DNA from: Pseudomonas trivialis
Lineage (GTDB): Bacteria; Pseudomonadota; Gammaproteobacteria; Pseudomonadales; Pseudomonadaceae
DNA length: 64,000 nt
Direction: 5' to 3'
Assembly (NCBI RefSeq): GCF_001439805.1
Contig: NZ_JYLK01000007.1
Coordinates: forward strand, 224,357 to 288,356
Below the pieces are notes generated by a model. The model had not been told where the DNA came from. It made no database searches and was given only the letters and a program-made list of their open reading frames with translations. Below, piece after piece: positions 55,794-64,000 of the stretch (the first letter of the stretch is position 1; each line of letters opens with the position of its first letter). The position numbers and the translations under genes are program-made.

Positions 55794-56515
55794 AACAGCT
55801 TCCGGTTATTTTTATGCATCAGCTCACCCGGTATGCCTGCTCGCCCGGCACTTACCTGAGTGCCGCGGTTTTTCTGGTACTGTGCGCGGCATTGGGGTTG
55901 CAAGTGGGCCAGTGGCTTGAGCGGGACAGCAGCGACTTGCAGGTCTTTTTCCAGTTGCATCCCTGGCTGTACCTGATGCTGGTTCCAGCGCTATCGATCC
56001 AGCTATGGGCGGATGAGCACGACACAAGCTTTCGCACGCTGCTGAAAACCCTGCCCATCACTCCATTCGAACGTGTGTTCGGCAAATTCCTGGCCGCCTG
56101 GTTCGTGTGCGGTATTGTCCTGATGCTGATGTTTCCCATCGTACTCATCGCCAATCACCTGGGCGCGACGGACAACAGCGTTATCCGCTTACAATTTCTG
56201 TCGAGCTGGTTACTGGCCGGAAGTTATTTATCCGCAGCGTGTTTCATATGCACGTTGATCCGCCAACAGGTGGTTATTTTCCTGTTAACCATAGGATTAC
56301 TGCTCGCTGTCAGCGGACTTTCTTCGGCAATTGAAGCGCTTGAACATCAAATGCCGATCTGGGTCATTGACAGTTTAATCGCCCTTGATCCGCTCTCACG
56401 ATTCGACACTATGGATAATGGCAAGCTGGCACTCAGTGACAGTTTATTCTTCATTAGCATGATCCTTGCCTTTTTATCGGCATCTACGGTCACGCTCAAT
56501 TATAAAAGCCGTTGA
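55790..56515 (+). CDS. ABC-2 type permease (GldF-like)
   Basis: This 241-residue membrane protein has about six hydrophobic segments (TYLSAAVFLVLCAALGLQVG, then WLYLMLVPALSIQLWADEHD, then VCGIVLMLMFPIVLIANHLG and others). It begins with a TTG at 55790, preceded by GGAGG, overlapping the ATPase stop. TLLKTLPITPFERVFGKFLA is a typical ABC-2 family loop. It forms the channel with the GldA-like ATPase; cargo unknown. Confidence 0.85.
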   Translation: MKQLPVIFMHQLTRYACSPGTYLSAAVFLVLCAALGLQVGQWLERDSSDLQVFFQLHPWLYLMLVPALSIQLWADEHDTSFRTLLKTLPITPFERVFGKFLAAWFVCGIVLMLMFPIVLIANHLGATDNSVIRLQFLSSWLLAGSYLSAACFICTLIRQQVVIFLLTIGLLLAVSGLSSAIEALEHQMPIWVIDSLIALDPLSRFDTMDNGKLALSDSLFFISMILAFLSASTVTLNYKSR

Positions 56516-56530
56516 GAAGCCAAGTACCGT

Positions 56531-58273
56531 ATGCGACCCGCTCTTCTTACGGGTATGACGCTAATCGTCATATCATTGTTGTTCCTGGCCTTTAACCTGG
56601 TGTGGATCAAACACATCCCCGATATCCGCTGGGACGCCTCTCAACAAAAAATCCACACGTTATCGCTGCCCACCCGGCAGTTGCTCGCCACACTGGAAAA
56701 CCCGCTCGACCTGTATTATTTCAACTCAAGAAATGACCCGAGAAGAAGCCAGGTATTGAACCGTTATGGCGAACGTGTGGAGGACCTGCTCAAGCAGTAC
56801 GAAAAGGCGGCGAAAGGTATGCTCAATCTGCACATCATTGACCCGCCTCCTTATTCGGAAGACGCCTACAAAGCCGCGTTGTACGGTCTTGACGACCAGC
56901 ATGGTTTTCTCGGCCTCATAGGCACTCGCGAAGGCATCGGCACTCAACGTATCAGTACATTCAGCCCTGATCACGAGGCATTGCTTGAATATGAGATCGG
57001 TCATTTGATCCACACCTTAACGCGTTCCGGGCCGCCGACCGTTGGCGTGCTGTCAGGGTTGAAACTTCAAACCGCTGCCGGACAGTTGCTGGAGCAGATG
57101 CACAAGCATTTCAAACTGATGGAGTTGTCGCCGACTACCGACCAGATTCCCTCCTCCATTGAGACACTGATGGTGGTGCACCCGCGCCTGCTGCCCGAGC
57201 GGACTCTGTATGCGACTGAACAGTTTGTCCTGCGGGGCGGCAAGCTGATGATCCTTGTCGATCCGTTGAGCGAGACAGCCTCGGACCCGGCACCGGCAGA
57301 CTCCGCACTGGACGGACTGCTTGCTGCCTGGGGCATCCAGATGCCAAGCGACCAGTTACTGATCGATAACGTCCATGCCTCGTCCCCCTTATCAGGCCCG
57401 GGAACAACCAGAGTACAACAGGCCTCCCGCCTGAACGTGCTTCGCCAGGGCATGAACGCCAATGACATAAGCAGCTGGAATCTCAGCTCAGTGACAGTGT
57501 CGAGCAGCGGCGCACTGTCCCTTATCCGCAAAAGCCATACGACATTGACGCCGCTGCTGCAGAGTTCAAGGCGCTCGGTATTACTGGATACCAGACGCTT
57601 CGATTCCGCGCTCGCGCTGGAGCCCCTCAATGAAGCCAATACGCCCATGCGGTCACATGTGATCGCTGCCCGCGTCGAAGGGCCCGCCTACTCGGCGTTT
57701 CCCAACGGCATCAAGGGTCAGCCCGCCGGCCTGCAAGACGCGGCGCGGATCCAGGTGGTGGTGGTCACCGACACGGATATGCTCACAGACACCGTCGTCA
57801 GTTCAACCCCCAACAGCAACGTGCGATTTGTCTTGAATACGCTGGATAACCTGGCCGCACCCGCTGCGCTTGCCAGCATTCGTCCCCGCACAATGCAGAG
57901 CAGGACGCCACATCTGCTGACGCAAATGCGCGAAGCCGCCGCACAATCCTATTTACAGAAAGCCGGCGAGCTCGAACGAAGGTTTGCGCGCACCGAACAG
58001 GCCTGGCAACAGCAAAACCCGCGCACTACCGATGTTGTCACCCAAACGGTGGATACCACTGTCCAACTGCAGGCACTCAATAAAGAACGACTGCGCCTAC
58101 CCTTTGAAATGCACGCCTTGAAGATGGAGGCCTACGCGCAGGTCCTGCGATTGGAGCGCGAGCTGGCGTTGCTCATGGTCCTGGCGGTGCCGCTGCCGTT
58201 ATGCCTGATAGCCCTGGCACTTTCGCTGCACCAGCGCCGACGCCGTTCAGTGCACGCAGCGGCCGCTTACTGA
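56531..58273 (+). CDS. GldG-like ABC transporter auxiliary protein
   Basis: This 580-residue protein is anchored by an N-terminal helix (ALLTGMTLIVISLLFLAFNL) and a C-terminal helix (LALLMVLAVPLPLCLIALAL), with a large domain between them. The large domain contains GPPTVGVLSGLK and GGKLMILVDPL, features of the GldG/DUF7088-type periplasmic-facing module that accompanies GldA/GldF ABC systems. It is translated just after the permease. The specific cargo in pseudomonads is unknown. Confidence 0.75.
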   Translation: MRPALLTGMTLIVISLLFLAFNLVWIKHIPDIRWDASQQKIHTLSLPTRQLLATLENPLDLYYFNSRNDPRRSQVLNRYGERVEDLLKQYEKAAKGMLNLHIIDPPPYSEDAYKAALYGLDDQHGFLGLIGTREGIGTQRISTFSPDHEALLEYEIGHLIHTLTRSGPPTVGVLSGLKLQTAAGQLLEQMHKHFKLMELSPTTDQIPSSIETLMVVHPRLLPERTLYATEQFVLRGGKLMILVDPLSETASDPAPADSALDGLLAAWGIQMPSDQLLIDNVHASSPLSGPGTTRVQQASRLNVLRQGMNANDISSWNLSSVTVSSSGALSLIRKSHTTLTPLLQSSRRSVLLDTRRFDSALALEPLNEANTPMRSHVIAARVEGPAYSAFPNGIKGQPAGLQDAARIQVVVVTDTDMLTDTVVSSTPNSNVRFVLNTLDNLAAPAALASIRPRTMQSRTPHLLTQMREAAAQSYLQKAGELERRFARTEQAWQQQNPRTTDVVTQTVDTTVQLQALNKERLRLPFEMHALKMEAYAQVLRLERELALLMVLAVPLPLCLIALALSLHQRRRRSVHAAAAY

Positions 58274-58277
58274 TCAG

Positions 58278-58586
58278 TCAGCGACGCGCAATCAGCCCTT
58301 GCCGGGCAATGCGCGTCAATTGGCGAATCACTTCGGGGGCGTCGCTGGCACTGGGTGCCTGGATAACCGCCAGATCAAAGCTGTTGTTCGCAAAACGCGA
58401 GAGGGGGTCGCCATCTTCCACAAACTGGATGAGGAACGCCGAAGGCCGCCCCGTTCGACGCGGCCAGCCGTCCAGATAACGAAGAAGCGTTGGCTGATGC
58501 TTGCCGCCGAGGAGAATTTTCGGGTTGCGCTGGGTCAGGTCCGCAGTAATCGGAGCCAGGCGTATGAGGGGGCGTAGTGCATTCAT
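58278..58586 (-). CDS. Small hypothetical protein, methyltransferase-tail-like
   Basis: This 102-residue protein runs from the ATG at 58586 (MNALRPLIRLAPITADLTQR). The second half (FANNSFDLAVIQAP…EVIRQLTRIARQGLIARR) resembles the segment after motif II of SAM-dependent methyltransferases, but no SAM-binding glycine loop is present. So it is either a shortened relative or an unrelated protein. It is convergent with the GldG-like gene. Its start is uncertain. Confidence 0.5.
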   Translation of the reverse strand: MNALRPLIRLAPITADLTQRNPKILLGGKHQPTLLRYLDGWPRRTGRPSAFLIQFVEDGDPLSRFANNSFDLAVIQAPSASDAPEVIRQLTRIARQGLIARR

Positions 58587-58795
58587 CGTGTCGTGTCTCT
58601 GCCTCAAAAGTCTGCGGGCAGGTGAGAGGCAACACCGAACCAGCGCTTTAGCGGTATTTCGAACCCTGTCTGCTGACGCAAGGTTCTGTCGGACTGCATC
58701 CAGTCCAGTGGCGCCCCGCAATTAGCTGTTTAAATCGGCGCATGAGCAGCATCCTAGAGAAGCCGGTGGGGCAGTGTCAAGAATCCCGAGCAACG

Positions 58796-58822
58796 AAAAA
58801 GCCCGCACGTGGCGGGCCTTTG
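58796..58822 (-). terminator. Terminator of the DoxX gene
   Basis: Stem GCCCGC (58801-58806) / GCGGGC (58812-58817) with an A5 tract at 58796-58800, which becomes the U-run for the minus-strand transcript. Confidence 0.85.
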
Positions 58823-58840
58823 AAAGGACTAAAGCAGGCC

Positions 58841-59275
58841 TCAGCGCGCGATGGCTCGATCAACAGACAGCTTGCCCGCCCCTTCCAGCAACACCGCCAG
58901 CGCGCCCCCCAGCAAGGCCAGGGCAAACTCATAACCGTTGTTGGCCATGAACAGACCGTTATGGATGTGCACCGAGAAGATCGCCACCAGCGTCAGGAAG
59001 CTCAGGCCCAACGCCGCAGGGCGTGCCAACAGGCCGATGATCAGCGCCAGGCCGCCAAAAAACTCGGTGCCGCCCGACAGGAGTGCCATCAGTGTGCCGG
59101 GTGCCAGACCGATGCTTTCCATGAACTGCGCGGTGCCCGCCAGGCCGCCACCGCCAAACCAGCCGAAGAGTTTCTGCGAACCGTGCGCCGCGAAAACGAC
59201 GCCGACGAAGACGCGCAGAATCGTCAGGCCGTAGCCGGCGCGGGTGGACAGAACACGTGTGATCAATGGGCTCAT
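58841..59275 (-). CDS. DoxX family membrane protein
   Basis: This 144-residue, four-helix inner-membrane protein shows the DoxX pattern: GLTILRVFVGVVFAAHGSQK, FGGGGLAGTAQFMESIGLAP and GGLALIIGLLARPAALGLSF. Members are linked to redox and thiol homeostasis. AAGGA lies upstream of the ATG. Confidence 0.92.
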   Translation of the reverse strand: MSPLITRVLSTRAGYGLTILRVFVGVVFAAHGSQKLFGWFGGGGLAGTAQFMESIGLAPGTLMALLSGGTEFFGGLALIIGLLARPAALGLSFLTLVAIFSVHIHNGLFMANNGYEFALALLGGALAVLLEGAGKLSVDRAIAR

Positions 59276-59378
59276 AAGATAAATCCTTTTGCTGACAGGA
59301 GGTGATTGGTCGCTATATTAATCAACTTAAACAATGATAAAAGTCGAAAAAACCCGTTATCAACATCTATAAAATCGA

Positions 59379-60800
59379 TTATTTACGTGAAGCACTTTTC
59401 GGCGCTCGCGGTTCCAGTGACGTCCGTTCCCGATCGAACGCCAGGTAATATTTGTTGACGCTATTCACATAGCTGACGCCGCCCATCCCCACTTGCTCCA
59501 TGGCAATGCGCTCAACCTGAAAAAACCACTGGTCAGGGTTCAGCCCACGGCGTTTCGCCTCGGTACGCATGCCTTGTACGCGCTCCGGCCCCATATTGTA
59601 AGCCGCCAGCACAAAGGCCATGCGCTCACGCTCGTTGAGCCTGGGACTGGAGAAGAACTTGCGGCGGATCATCGCCAGGTAGCGCGCGCCCGCCTGCACA
59701 TTGCTATCCAGGCTCTCGATATTATTCACGCCCACCCGCTGCGCCGCCGATGGCGTGATCTGCATCAGGCCAGTGGGGCCTCCGCTGCTGCGCGCGCCCG
59801 GATCCAGCGCCGACTCCTTGAACGCCAGCGCGGCGAGGTTCAACCAGTCCATGCCTTGTTCCTGCGCATGCTTTTGCAGGATCGGACGCAGTTTCTCCAG
59901 GCGCTGGCGGTCGGCGCGAGCCAGTGGATTACGCACCTGGTAGAGGCGACGATAGATGCGCTGGAAGGCCACGTCCTGGTCGGCCGGGGTTCGGTAGGTC
60001 TTGAGAAAGCGGTCAATACTGGCGCGCAGCATGGATGCATCCTGACGGACGAACCAGTACTCGTCGCCGGGCTCACTGATCACCACCTGCCTGTCGAAAC
60101 GCAACCGGGGCAGGATCTTCGACCAGCGTTCGGCAATCGGTTTTTCCACGATGGTCAGGTGGAAGATCCCGGCCTGGACCATTTCCAGTACATCCTCCAC
60201 AGCCAGGCTCGGATCGACCCATTCCACCTTGATCGGCGCCTGCTTGTGCAGGGCCAGCTTCTGGTTGACCTGACTGATCGCGTCCGCCGCCGCGCTGCCG
60301 GTGGTGAGCGTCAAGGTGCGGCCGGACAACTGCTCAAGCCGGGTAAAGCGTCGTTCGCCCTTGACCCCGACCAGCCACAACGGCACATCACTGGCAATCG
60401 GGTCGCTGGTGCTGATCTTGTGCGCGGCCTTCATGTCCAGCAGTTCGCCGGGCGCCACCAGATCGCCTTCGCCACGGGCCAGCGCGCCCAGCAGTTGGTC
60501 CTTGGCCTTGGGAATGATCTTGAGGTTGATTTCCTGGCCATCACGGGCGTGGCCATTGAGGTATTGCTCGAAGGCACGCAGGCGATGATATTCGACGCCA
60601 ATGGCCTGTCCCTGTACCTCGCCGGAGCTGTTACGACTCTGGTTGACCAGCACGCGCAGGGTGCGACTGGAACGAATTTGCGCGAGGTCTCGCACCTTGC
60701 CGGGTTTGACCACTTCCACCGGCCCGTCCAGACGCGCGACCGCCGCCAGGGGCACGAGTAGCGTCAGGCACATCACAAGCATTGCCGAGGGTCGGATCAT
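59379..60800 (-). CDS. mltF: Membrane-bound lytic murein transglycosylase F-like
   Basis: The 473-residue protein has a signal peptide (AMLVMCLTLLVPLAAVARLD), a periplasmic substrate-binding-like domain (residues about 45-290) and a C-terminal SLT lysozyme-like domain. The domain order and the catalytic Glu in LAALAFKESALDPGARS, followed by SGGPTGLMQITPSAAQRVGV and FVLAAYNMGPERV, are those of MltF. It cleaves peptidoglycan glycan strands, forming 1,6-anhydro ends. No lipobox cysteine is seen, so the anchoring may differ from that of E. coli. Confidence 0.9.
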   Translation of the reverse strand: MIRPSAMLVMCLTLLVPLAAVARLDGPVEVVKPGKVRDLAQIRSSRTLRVLVNQSRNSSGEVQGQAIGVEYHRLRAFEQYLNGHARDGQEINLKIIPKAKDQLLGALARGEGDLVAPGELLDMKAAHKISTSDPIASDVPLWLVGVKGERRFTRLEQLSGRTLTLTTGSAAADAISQVNQKLALHKQAPIKVEWVDPSLAVEDVLEMVQAGIFHLTIVEKPIAERWSKILPRLRFDRQVVISEPGDEYWFVRQDASMLRASIDRFLKTYRTPADQDVAFQRIYRRLYQVRNPLARADRQRLEKLRPILQKHAQEQGMDWLNLAALAFKESALDPGARSSGGPTGLMQITPSAAQRVGVNNIESLDSNVQAGARYLAMIRRKFFSSPRLNERERMAFVLAAYNMGPERVQGMRTEAKRRGLNPDQWFFQVERIAMEQVGMGGVSYVNSVNKYYLAFDRERTSLEPRAPKSASRK

Positions 60801-61036
60801 CCGCTCTCCGGAAAGAATACTGGCCAGCGCCCGCGCGAAAAACGCGGTGCTGGAGGTCAGAAACAGAGCGCTTTATGCGCAGGCTTTGCACGCAATGGCG
60901 GCAGGATGAAAGGCGCCCGGCCTATCACAATGTCGCGAGTAACGTTCAAAGACAGCTATAACCTGTTGTAGTTCTTAGATTTTCTTATAAATCTACAGCT
61001 CTGATATGCTTTCCGGCCGAAGGCGGAGATAGCACC

Positions 61037-61843
61037 ATGCAACTCATTGATATCGGCGTCAACCTGACCAACCCCAGTTTCGACGGGAAGCATCAGGCCG
61101 TTCTCGAGCGCGCCTACGCCGCCGGCGTGCAGCAGCTGGTGCTGACGGGCACCAGTGTCGACGGCAGCGAACAGGCGCTGGACCTGTGCGAAAAACTCGA
61201 CGACAGCGGGCAACGCCTGTTCAGCACCGCTGGCCTGCACCCCCACTCCGCCAACGACTGGAACGGCGACAGCGCCCAGCGCTTGCGCGGGTTGCTCGGC
61301 CAACCACGCGTGCGCGCCGTGGGAGAATGCGGGCTGGACTTCAACCGGGATTTCTCCCCTCGCCCACAGCAGGAAAAAGTGCTCGAGGAACACCTGGCCC
61401 TGGCCATAGAGCTGAAACTGCCAGTGTTCCTGCACGAGCGCGACGCCAACGCACGCCTGCTGGAGATCCTCAAGGATTACCGCGACCACCTCACCGCTGC
61501 CGTGGTGCATTGTTTCACCGGCGAACAGGCAGCGCTGTTCAGCTACCTCGACCTCGACTTGCACATTGGCATCACCGGCTGGATCTGCGACGAACGCCGT
61601 GGGACACACCTGCATCCGCTGGTCAGGGAAATTCCCCGTGGCCGTCTGATGCTGGAAAGCGACGCGCCCTACCTGCTGCCGCGCACCCTGCGCCCCAAGC
61701 CGAAAAACGGGCGCAATGAACCGGCCTATCTGCCAGAGGTACTGCGCGAAGTCGCCCTGCACCGCAACGAAAGCGCCGAAGACCTGGCGCGGCACAGCAC
61801 CGCCTGCGCCCGCGCCTTTTTCGGATTACCTGTCGTGGCGTGA
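61037..61843 (+). CDS. tatD: TatD-family 3'-5' DNase
   Basis: This 268-residue TIM-barrel hydrolase begins [15 protein letters not shown], matching the E. coli TatD start. Metal-binding and conserved sites are [54 protein letters not shown] and [11 protein letters not shown]. TatD removes nucleotides from damaged DNA 3' ends; it is not part of Tat export. GGAG precedes the start. Confidence 0.95.
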   Translation: MQLIDIGVNLTNPSFDGKHQAVLERAYAAGVQQLVLTGTSVDGSEQALDLCEKLDDSGQRLFSTAGLHPHSANDWNGDSAQRLRGLLGQPRVRAVGECGLDFNRDFSPRPQQEKVLEEHLALAIELKLPVFLHERDANARLLEILKDYRDHLTAAVVHCFTGEQAALFSYLDLDLHIGITGWICDERRGTHLHPLVREIPRGRLMLESDAPYLLPRTLRPKPKNGRNEPAYLPEVLREVALHRNESAEDLARHSTACARAFFGLPVVA

Positions 61844-61935
61844 TACGGCGCATTGACCCATATCAACAAAGGCGTTCCTGAGTAGCGGCACAATAATGGC
61901 ACCTTGCCTGTTTCCGCTATCAGAGAAAACCTTCC

Positions 61936-63405
61936 ATGGGTGCCTGGCTTAGCAATATCTCGCTGAAATACAAATTCTGGGCGGTCAATGCGGTCGCCTT
62001 CATTACCACCCTGCTGCTGGTGCTGTACGCCGTGCAGTTGGAGCAACAGGCGCGCAGCCAGGCGTCCCAGGCTTCGGCCCAGGCGCAAGGACGCTTGCTC
62101 AGCGCCTGGCCTGCCGATAAGCCGCTGCCTTCCGGCGAGTCATGGCTGATGTTCACCCACGATCAAATCCCACAGAATCTGTCAGCCTTGAAAGGCGCCA
62201 GCGGCTGGGTCGAACTGAAACACGAACCGCTGTTCGGCAAAAATCCGCTGACAGGCGCTGAAGTGATCAACCGCGCCAACGGCCAACACATAGCCATTCT
62301 GGCCCATGCACCCAGCCTGAGTCAGGTGCTGGGCGAACGCTTCACCCGCTACGCGGCGGCCGTGGCGATTCTGATGCTGGCCATGCTCGGCGCCTCGCAA
62401 CTGTTGATCCGCTTCCTGCTCAGCCAGCTCAACACCCTCAAGGACATCATGTTGCACGTGGAGAAAACCGGCGACCTGTCGGCGCGCGTGCCGCTGGCGT
62501 GCAAGGACGAAGTCGGGCAGATGGCCAGTGCCTTTAACGCCATGCAGGCGGGCTATCAACGGGTGGTGAATACCGTCGCGCAGACGGCTCGGCAACTGGA
62601 CGAAGGCGCCGCGCGACTGGCCAGCAGCATGAATGAAGTGCAGCACGGCATGCTCGGTCAGCAAAGCGAAACCGACCAGGCCGCCACCGCGATCAATGAA
62701 ATGACGGCCACCGTTCACCATATCGCCCAGCACGCCGGCGCCACTCGCGACCTCTCGCAGACTGCCGACACCCTGGCCGGCAGCGGCCAGGCCGTGGTCA
62801 CCCGCGTGCAGCAATCGATTGCCGGACTGTCCACCGGCGTGCAACAGACCGCCGAAATGATCCAGAAACTTGCCGAAGACAGTCACAAGATCAACAGCGT
62901 GGTCGGCGTCATTCACAGCATCGCCGAACAGACCAACCTGCTGGCGCTGAATGCCGCCATCGAAGCTGCCCGCGCCGGAGAAATGGGCCGTGGCTTTGCC
63001 GTGGTCGCCGACGAAGTGCGCAACCTGGCCAAACGCGTGCAAAGCTCCACGGACGAAATCACCCGCATGGTCTCGGCCCTGCAAGCCGGCACCCGCGACG
63101 CGGTGGACTTCATGCAGGAAAGCTCGTTCAAGGCCGACGACTGCGTACAGCAAGCCCAGGAAGCCGGCGCCGCACTGGCCGACATCACCCGCGCCGTGGC
63201 GCAGATGCGCGAGAGCAACACCCAGATCGCCGTCGCCGCCGAGCAGCAAAGCCACGTCGCCGAAGAAATGAACCGCGCGGTGGTGAGCATTCGCGATGTG
63301 ACCGAAAACACCGTGCGCCAGACGGTGGGTTCAGCCACGACCAGCAGTGAGCTGGCGACGCTGGCGGGAGAGCTGAGCATGGCGATTGGGCAACTGAAGC
63401 TGTAG
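61936..63405 (+). CDS. Methyl-accepting chemotaxis protein
   Basis: This 489-residue chemoreceptor has an N-terminal membrane helix ([20 protein letters not shown]), a short periplasmic sensor domain and a second membrane helix ([20 protein letters not shown]). A HAMP region follows, then the signalling hairpin with the invariant core [37 protein letters not shown]. The periplasmic part (about 130 residues) gives no ligand hint. It is transcribed alone. Confidence 0.95.
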   Translation: MGAWLSNISLKYKFWAVNAVAFITTLLLVLYAVQLEQQARSQASQASAQAQGRLLSAWPADKPLPSGESWLMFTHDQIPQNLSALKGASGWVELKHEPLFGKNPLTGAEVINRANGQHIAILAHAPSLSQVLGERFTRYAAAVAILMLAMLGASQLLIRFLLSQLNTLKDIMLHVEKTGDLSARVPLACKDEVGQMASAFNAMQAGYQRVVNTVAQTARQLDEGAARLASSMNEVQHGMLGQQSETDQAATAINEMTATVHHIAQHAGATRDLSQTADTLAGSGQAVVTRVQQSIAGLSTGVQQTAEMIQKLAEDSHKINSVVGVIHSIAEQTNLLALNAAIEAARAGEMGRGFAVVADEVRNLAKRVQSSTDEITRMVSALQAGTRDAVDFMQESSFKADDCVQQAQEAGAALADITRAVAQMRESNTQIAVAAEQQSHVAEEMNRAVVSIRDVTENTVRQTVGSATTSSELATLAGELSMAIGQLKL

Positions 63406-63603
63406 GGCTGTGCAACCCGTAATCCGGTTCCTACAACCGGGCCTCAGTTACCTTGAAGCTTTGGCGAAATTTCCCAGCTATCCCCGCGAATAAGGCCGAC
63501 TTCTTTTATCTTCCAACCTCTGCAAAGTCCTTCGCCTGATCACACAGTGCGAGGCATTGCAGATGGAGTTGCTGGCTAAGGCCCCCGGTTGCGGGGCTGT
63601 TTC

Positions 63604-64000
63604 ATGATTCCGGTCATTGCCAAGCTGGTGCTGACGCCAATGGATGCCAAGGCACCGGACGTCGAAAGCGTTTTCCGTGACTTTCGCGATTGCCTGAACA
63701 CCTTCGACGCCTGGGCCGAGCGCTTCTGGAGCGGCTCGGCGCTGGCGCTTGAGCAGACCTTCAAGGTCGGCGACGACGTCACGCTGAGTGCGCCGGCGTC
63801 TTCGCGCACGCCAAGCGCTGTTGTCGCGACCTGCCCCGCCCAGGGTTCGCTGACGCTGTTGCATCTGTTCGAGAGCACTCGCCTTGTGCCCATCGGCGAT
63901 ACGCCGGTGATGGTGCAGGCCATCGCAGCGGATGGCAGTCCGATCGGCGCCCCGCTCCATCGCACGATAGATGCCAGCGGCAGGCTTGAAATCCCGGAAT
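63604..64000 (+). CDS. Unknown protein, 5' part (runs off the window)
   Basis: An ATG at 63604 opens a frame that stays open to the window edge (about 132 residues). The sequence (IPVIAKLVLTPMDAKAPDVE, SALALEQTFKVGDDV, PVMVQAIAADGSPIG) is not a recognised family from the fragment. The repetitive beta-like IGAPLHRTIDASG segment recalls the start of some secreted or T6SS-associated proteins, but this is only a guess. Confidence 0.55.
   Translation, partial: MIPVIAKLVLTPMDAKAPDVESVFRDFRDCLNTFDAWAERFWSGSALALEQTFKVGDDVTLSAPASSRTPSAVVATCPAQGSLTLLHLFESTRLVPIGDTPVMVQAIAADGSPIGAPLHRTIDASGRLEIPE

Noticed and set aside
59493..60761. 422-residue plus-strand frame opposite mltF
   Set aside because: Antisense shadow of a clear transglycosylase gene; composition biased and no recognisable fold.

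Overview
The window is gammaproteobacterial chromosome, almost certainly from the Pseudomonas fluorescens group. The OprI-type lipoprotein, EF-P with its rhamnosyltransferase EarP, CysB, the tesA/ybbA/ybbP-like arrangement and the GC-rich codon use of the flanks all point to this. The flanks (about 1-15.4 kb and 53.5-64 kb) are ordinary core genome. The left flank holds a LysR-regulator tail, a TauE/SafE exporter, efp-earP, a Gre-related factor, cysB, a universal stress protein, a 5'-nucleotidase, a ketopantoate-reductase-like gene with a thioredoxin-like partner, a DAHP synthase, a GNAT protein, oprI facing an L,D-transpeptidase, and tesA divergent from an ABC/FtsX pair. The right flank holds a coiled-coil protein, a GldA/GldG-like ABC export system, DoxX, a MltF-type lytic transglycosylase, TatD, a chemotaxis receptor and the start of an unknown gene.

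Between them lies an integrated element of about 37.6 kb (about 15795-53359) that cuts the chromosomal greB gene exactly between codon 47 and codon 48. The 3' part of greB is at the left border and the 5' part at the right border, and together they give one complete 157-codon gene with nothing lost. The element's left end encodes three proteins matching a Gamma-Mobile-Trio (GMT) module: the tyrosine recombinase GmtY, a very large GmtZ integrase with 17 integrase-type repeats (frameshifted at a C7 tract), and GmtX. Directly downstream is a complete second greB, so the element destroys the host copy on insertion and brings its own. Both ends carry matching inverted motifs (GGTACTRAAACC beside a CTCCCCT-like block), with extra copies at the right end.

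The remaining ~28 kb of cargo looks like a defence or conflict collection. It includes a Cap4-nuclease/STAND ATPase, a helicase-IV-like protein with an embedded PD-(D/E)XK nuclease and topoisomerase zinc fingers next to a nuclease-TOPRIM protein, and an SMC-like ATPase with a zinc hook. It also has a HAD hydrolase coupled to a ParS/MbcA-type antitoxin-like protein, a metallophosphoesterase pair, an Xre regulator, a caspase-like protease, and a HEATH-motif protein. The last genes are a ribbon-helix-helix-like protein paired with an ImmA/IrrE-UvrD-Fe-S fusion, a 2-oxoglutarate oxygenase and a stand-alone PD-(D/E)XK protein. Several of these are not assignable to any named defence system from sequence alone. 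The strongest candidates for something undescribed are the greB-targeting, greB-replacing GMT island itself, the helicase/nuclease-TOPRIM pair, and the RHH + ImmA-UvrD pair.

All assignments come from reading the sequence by eye. Family names rest on motif recognition, not on database searches.
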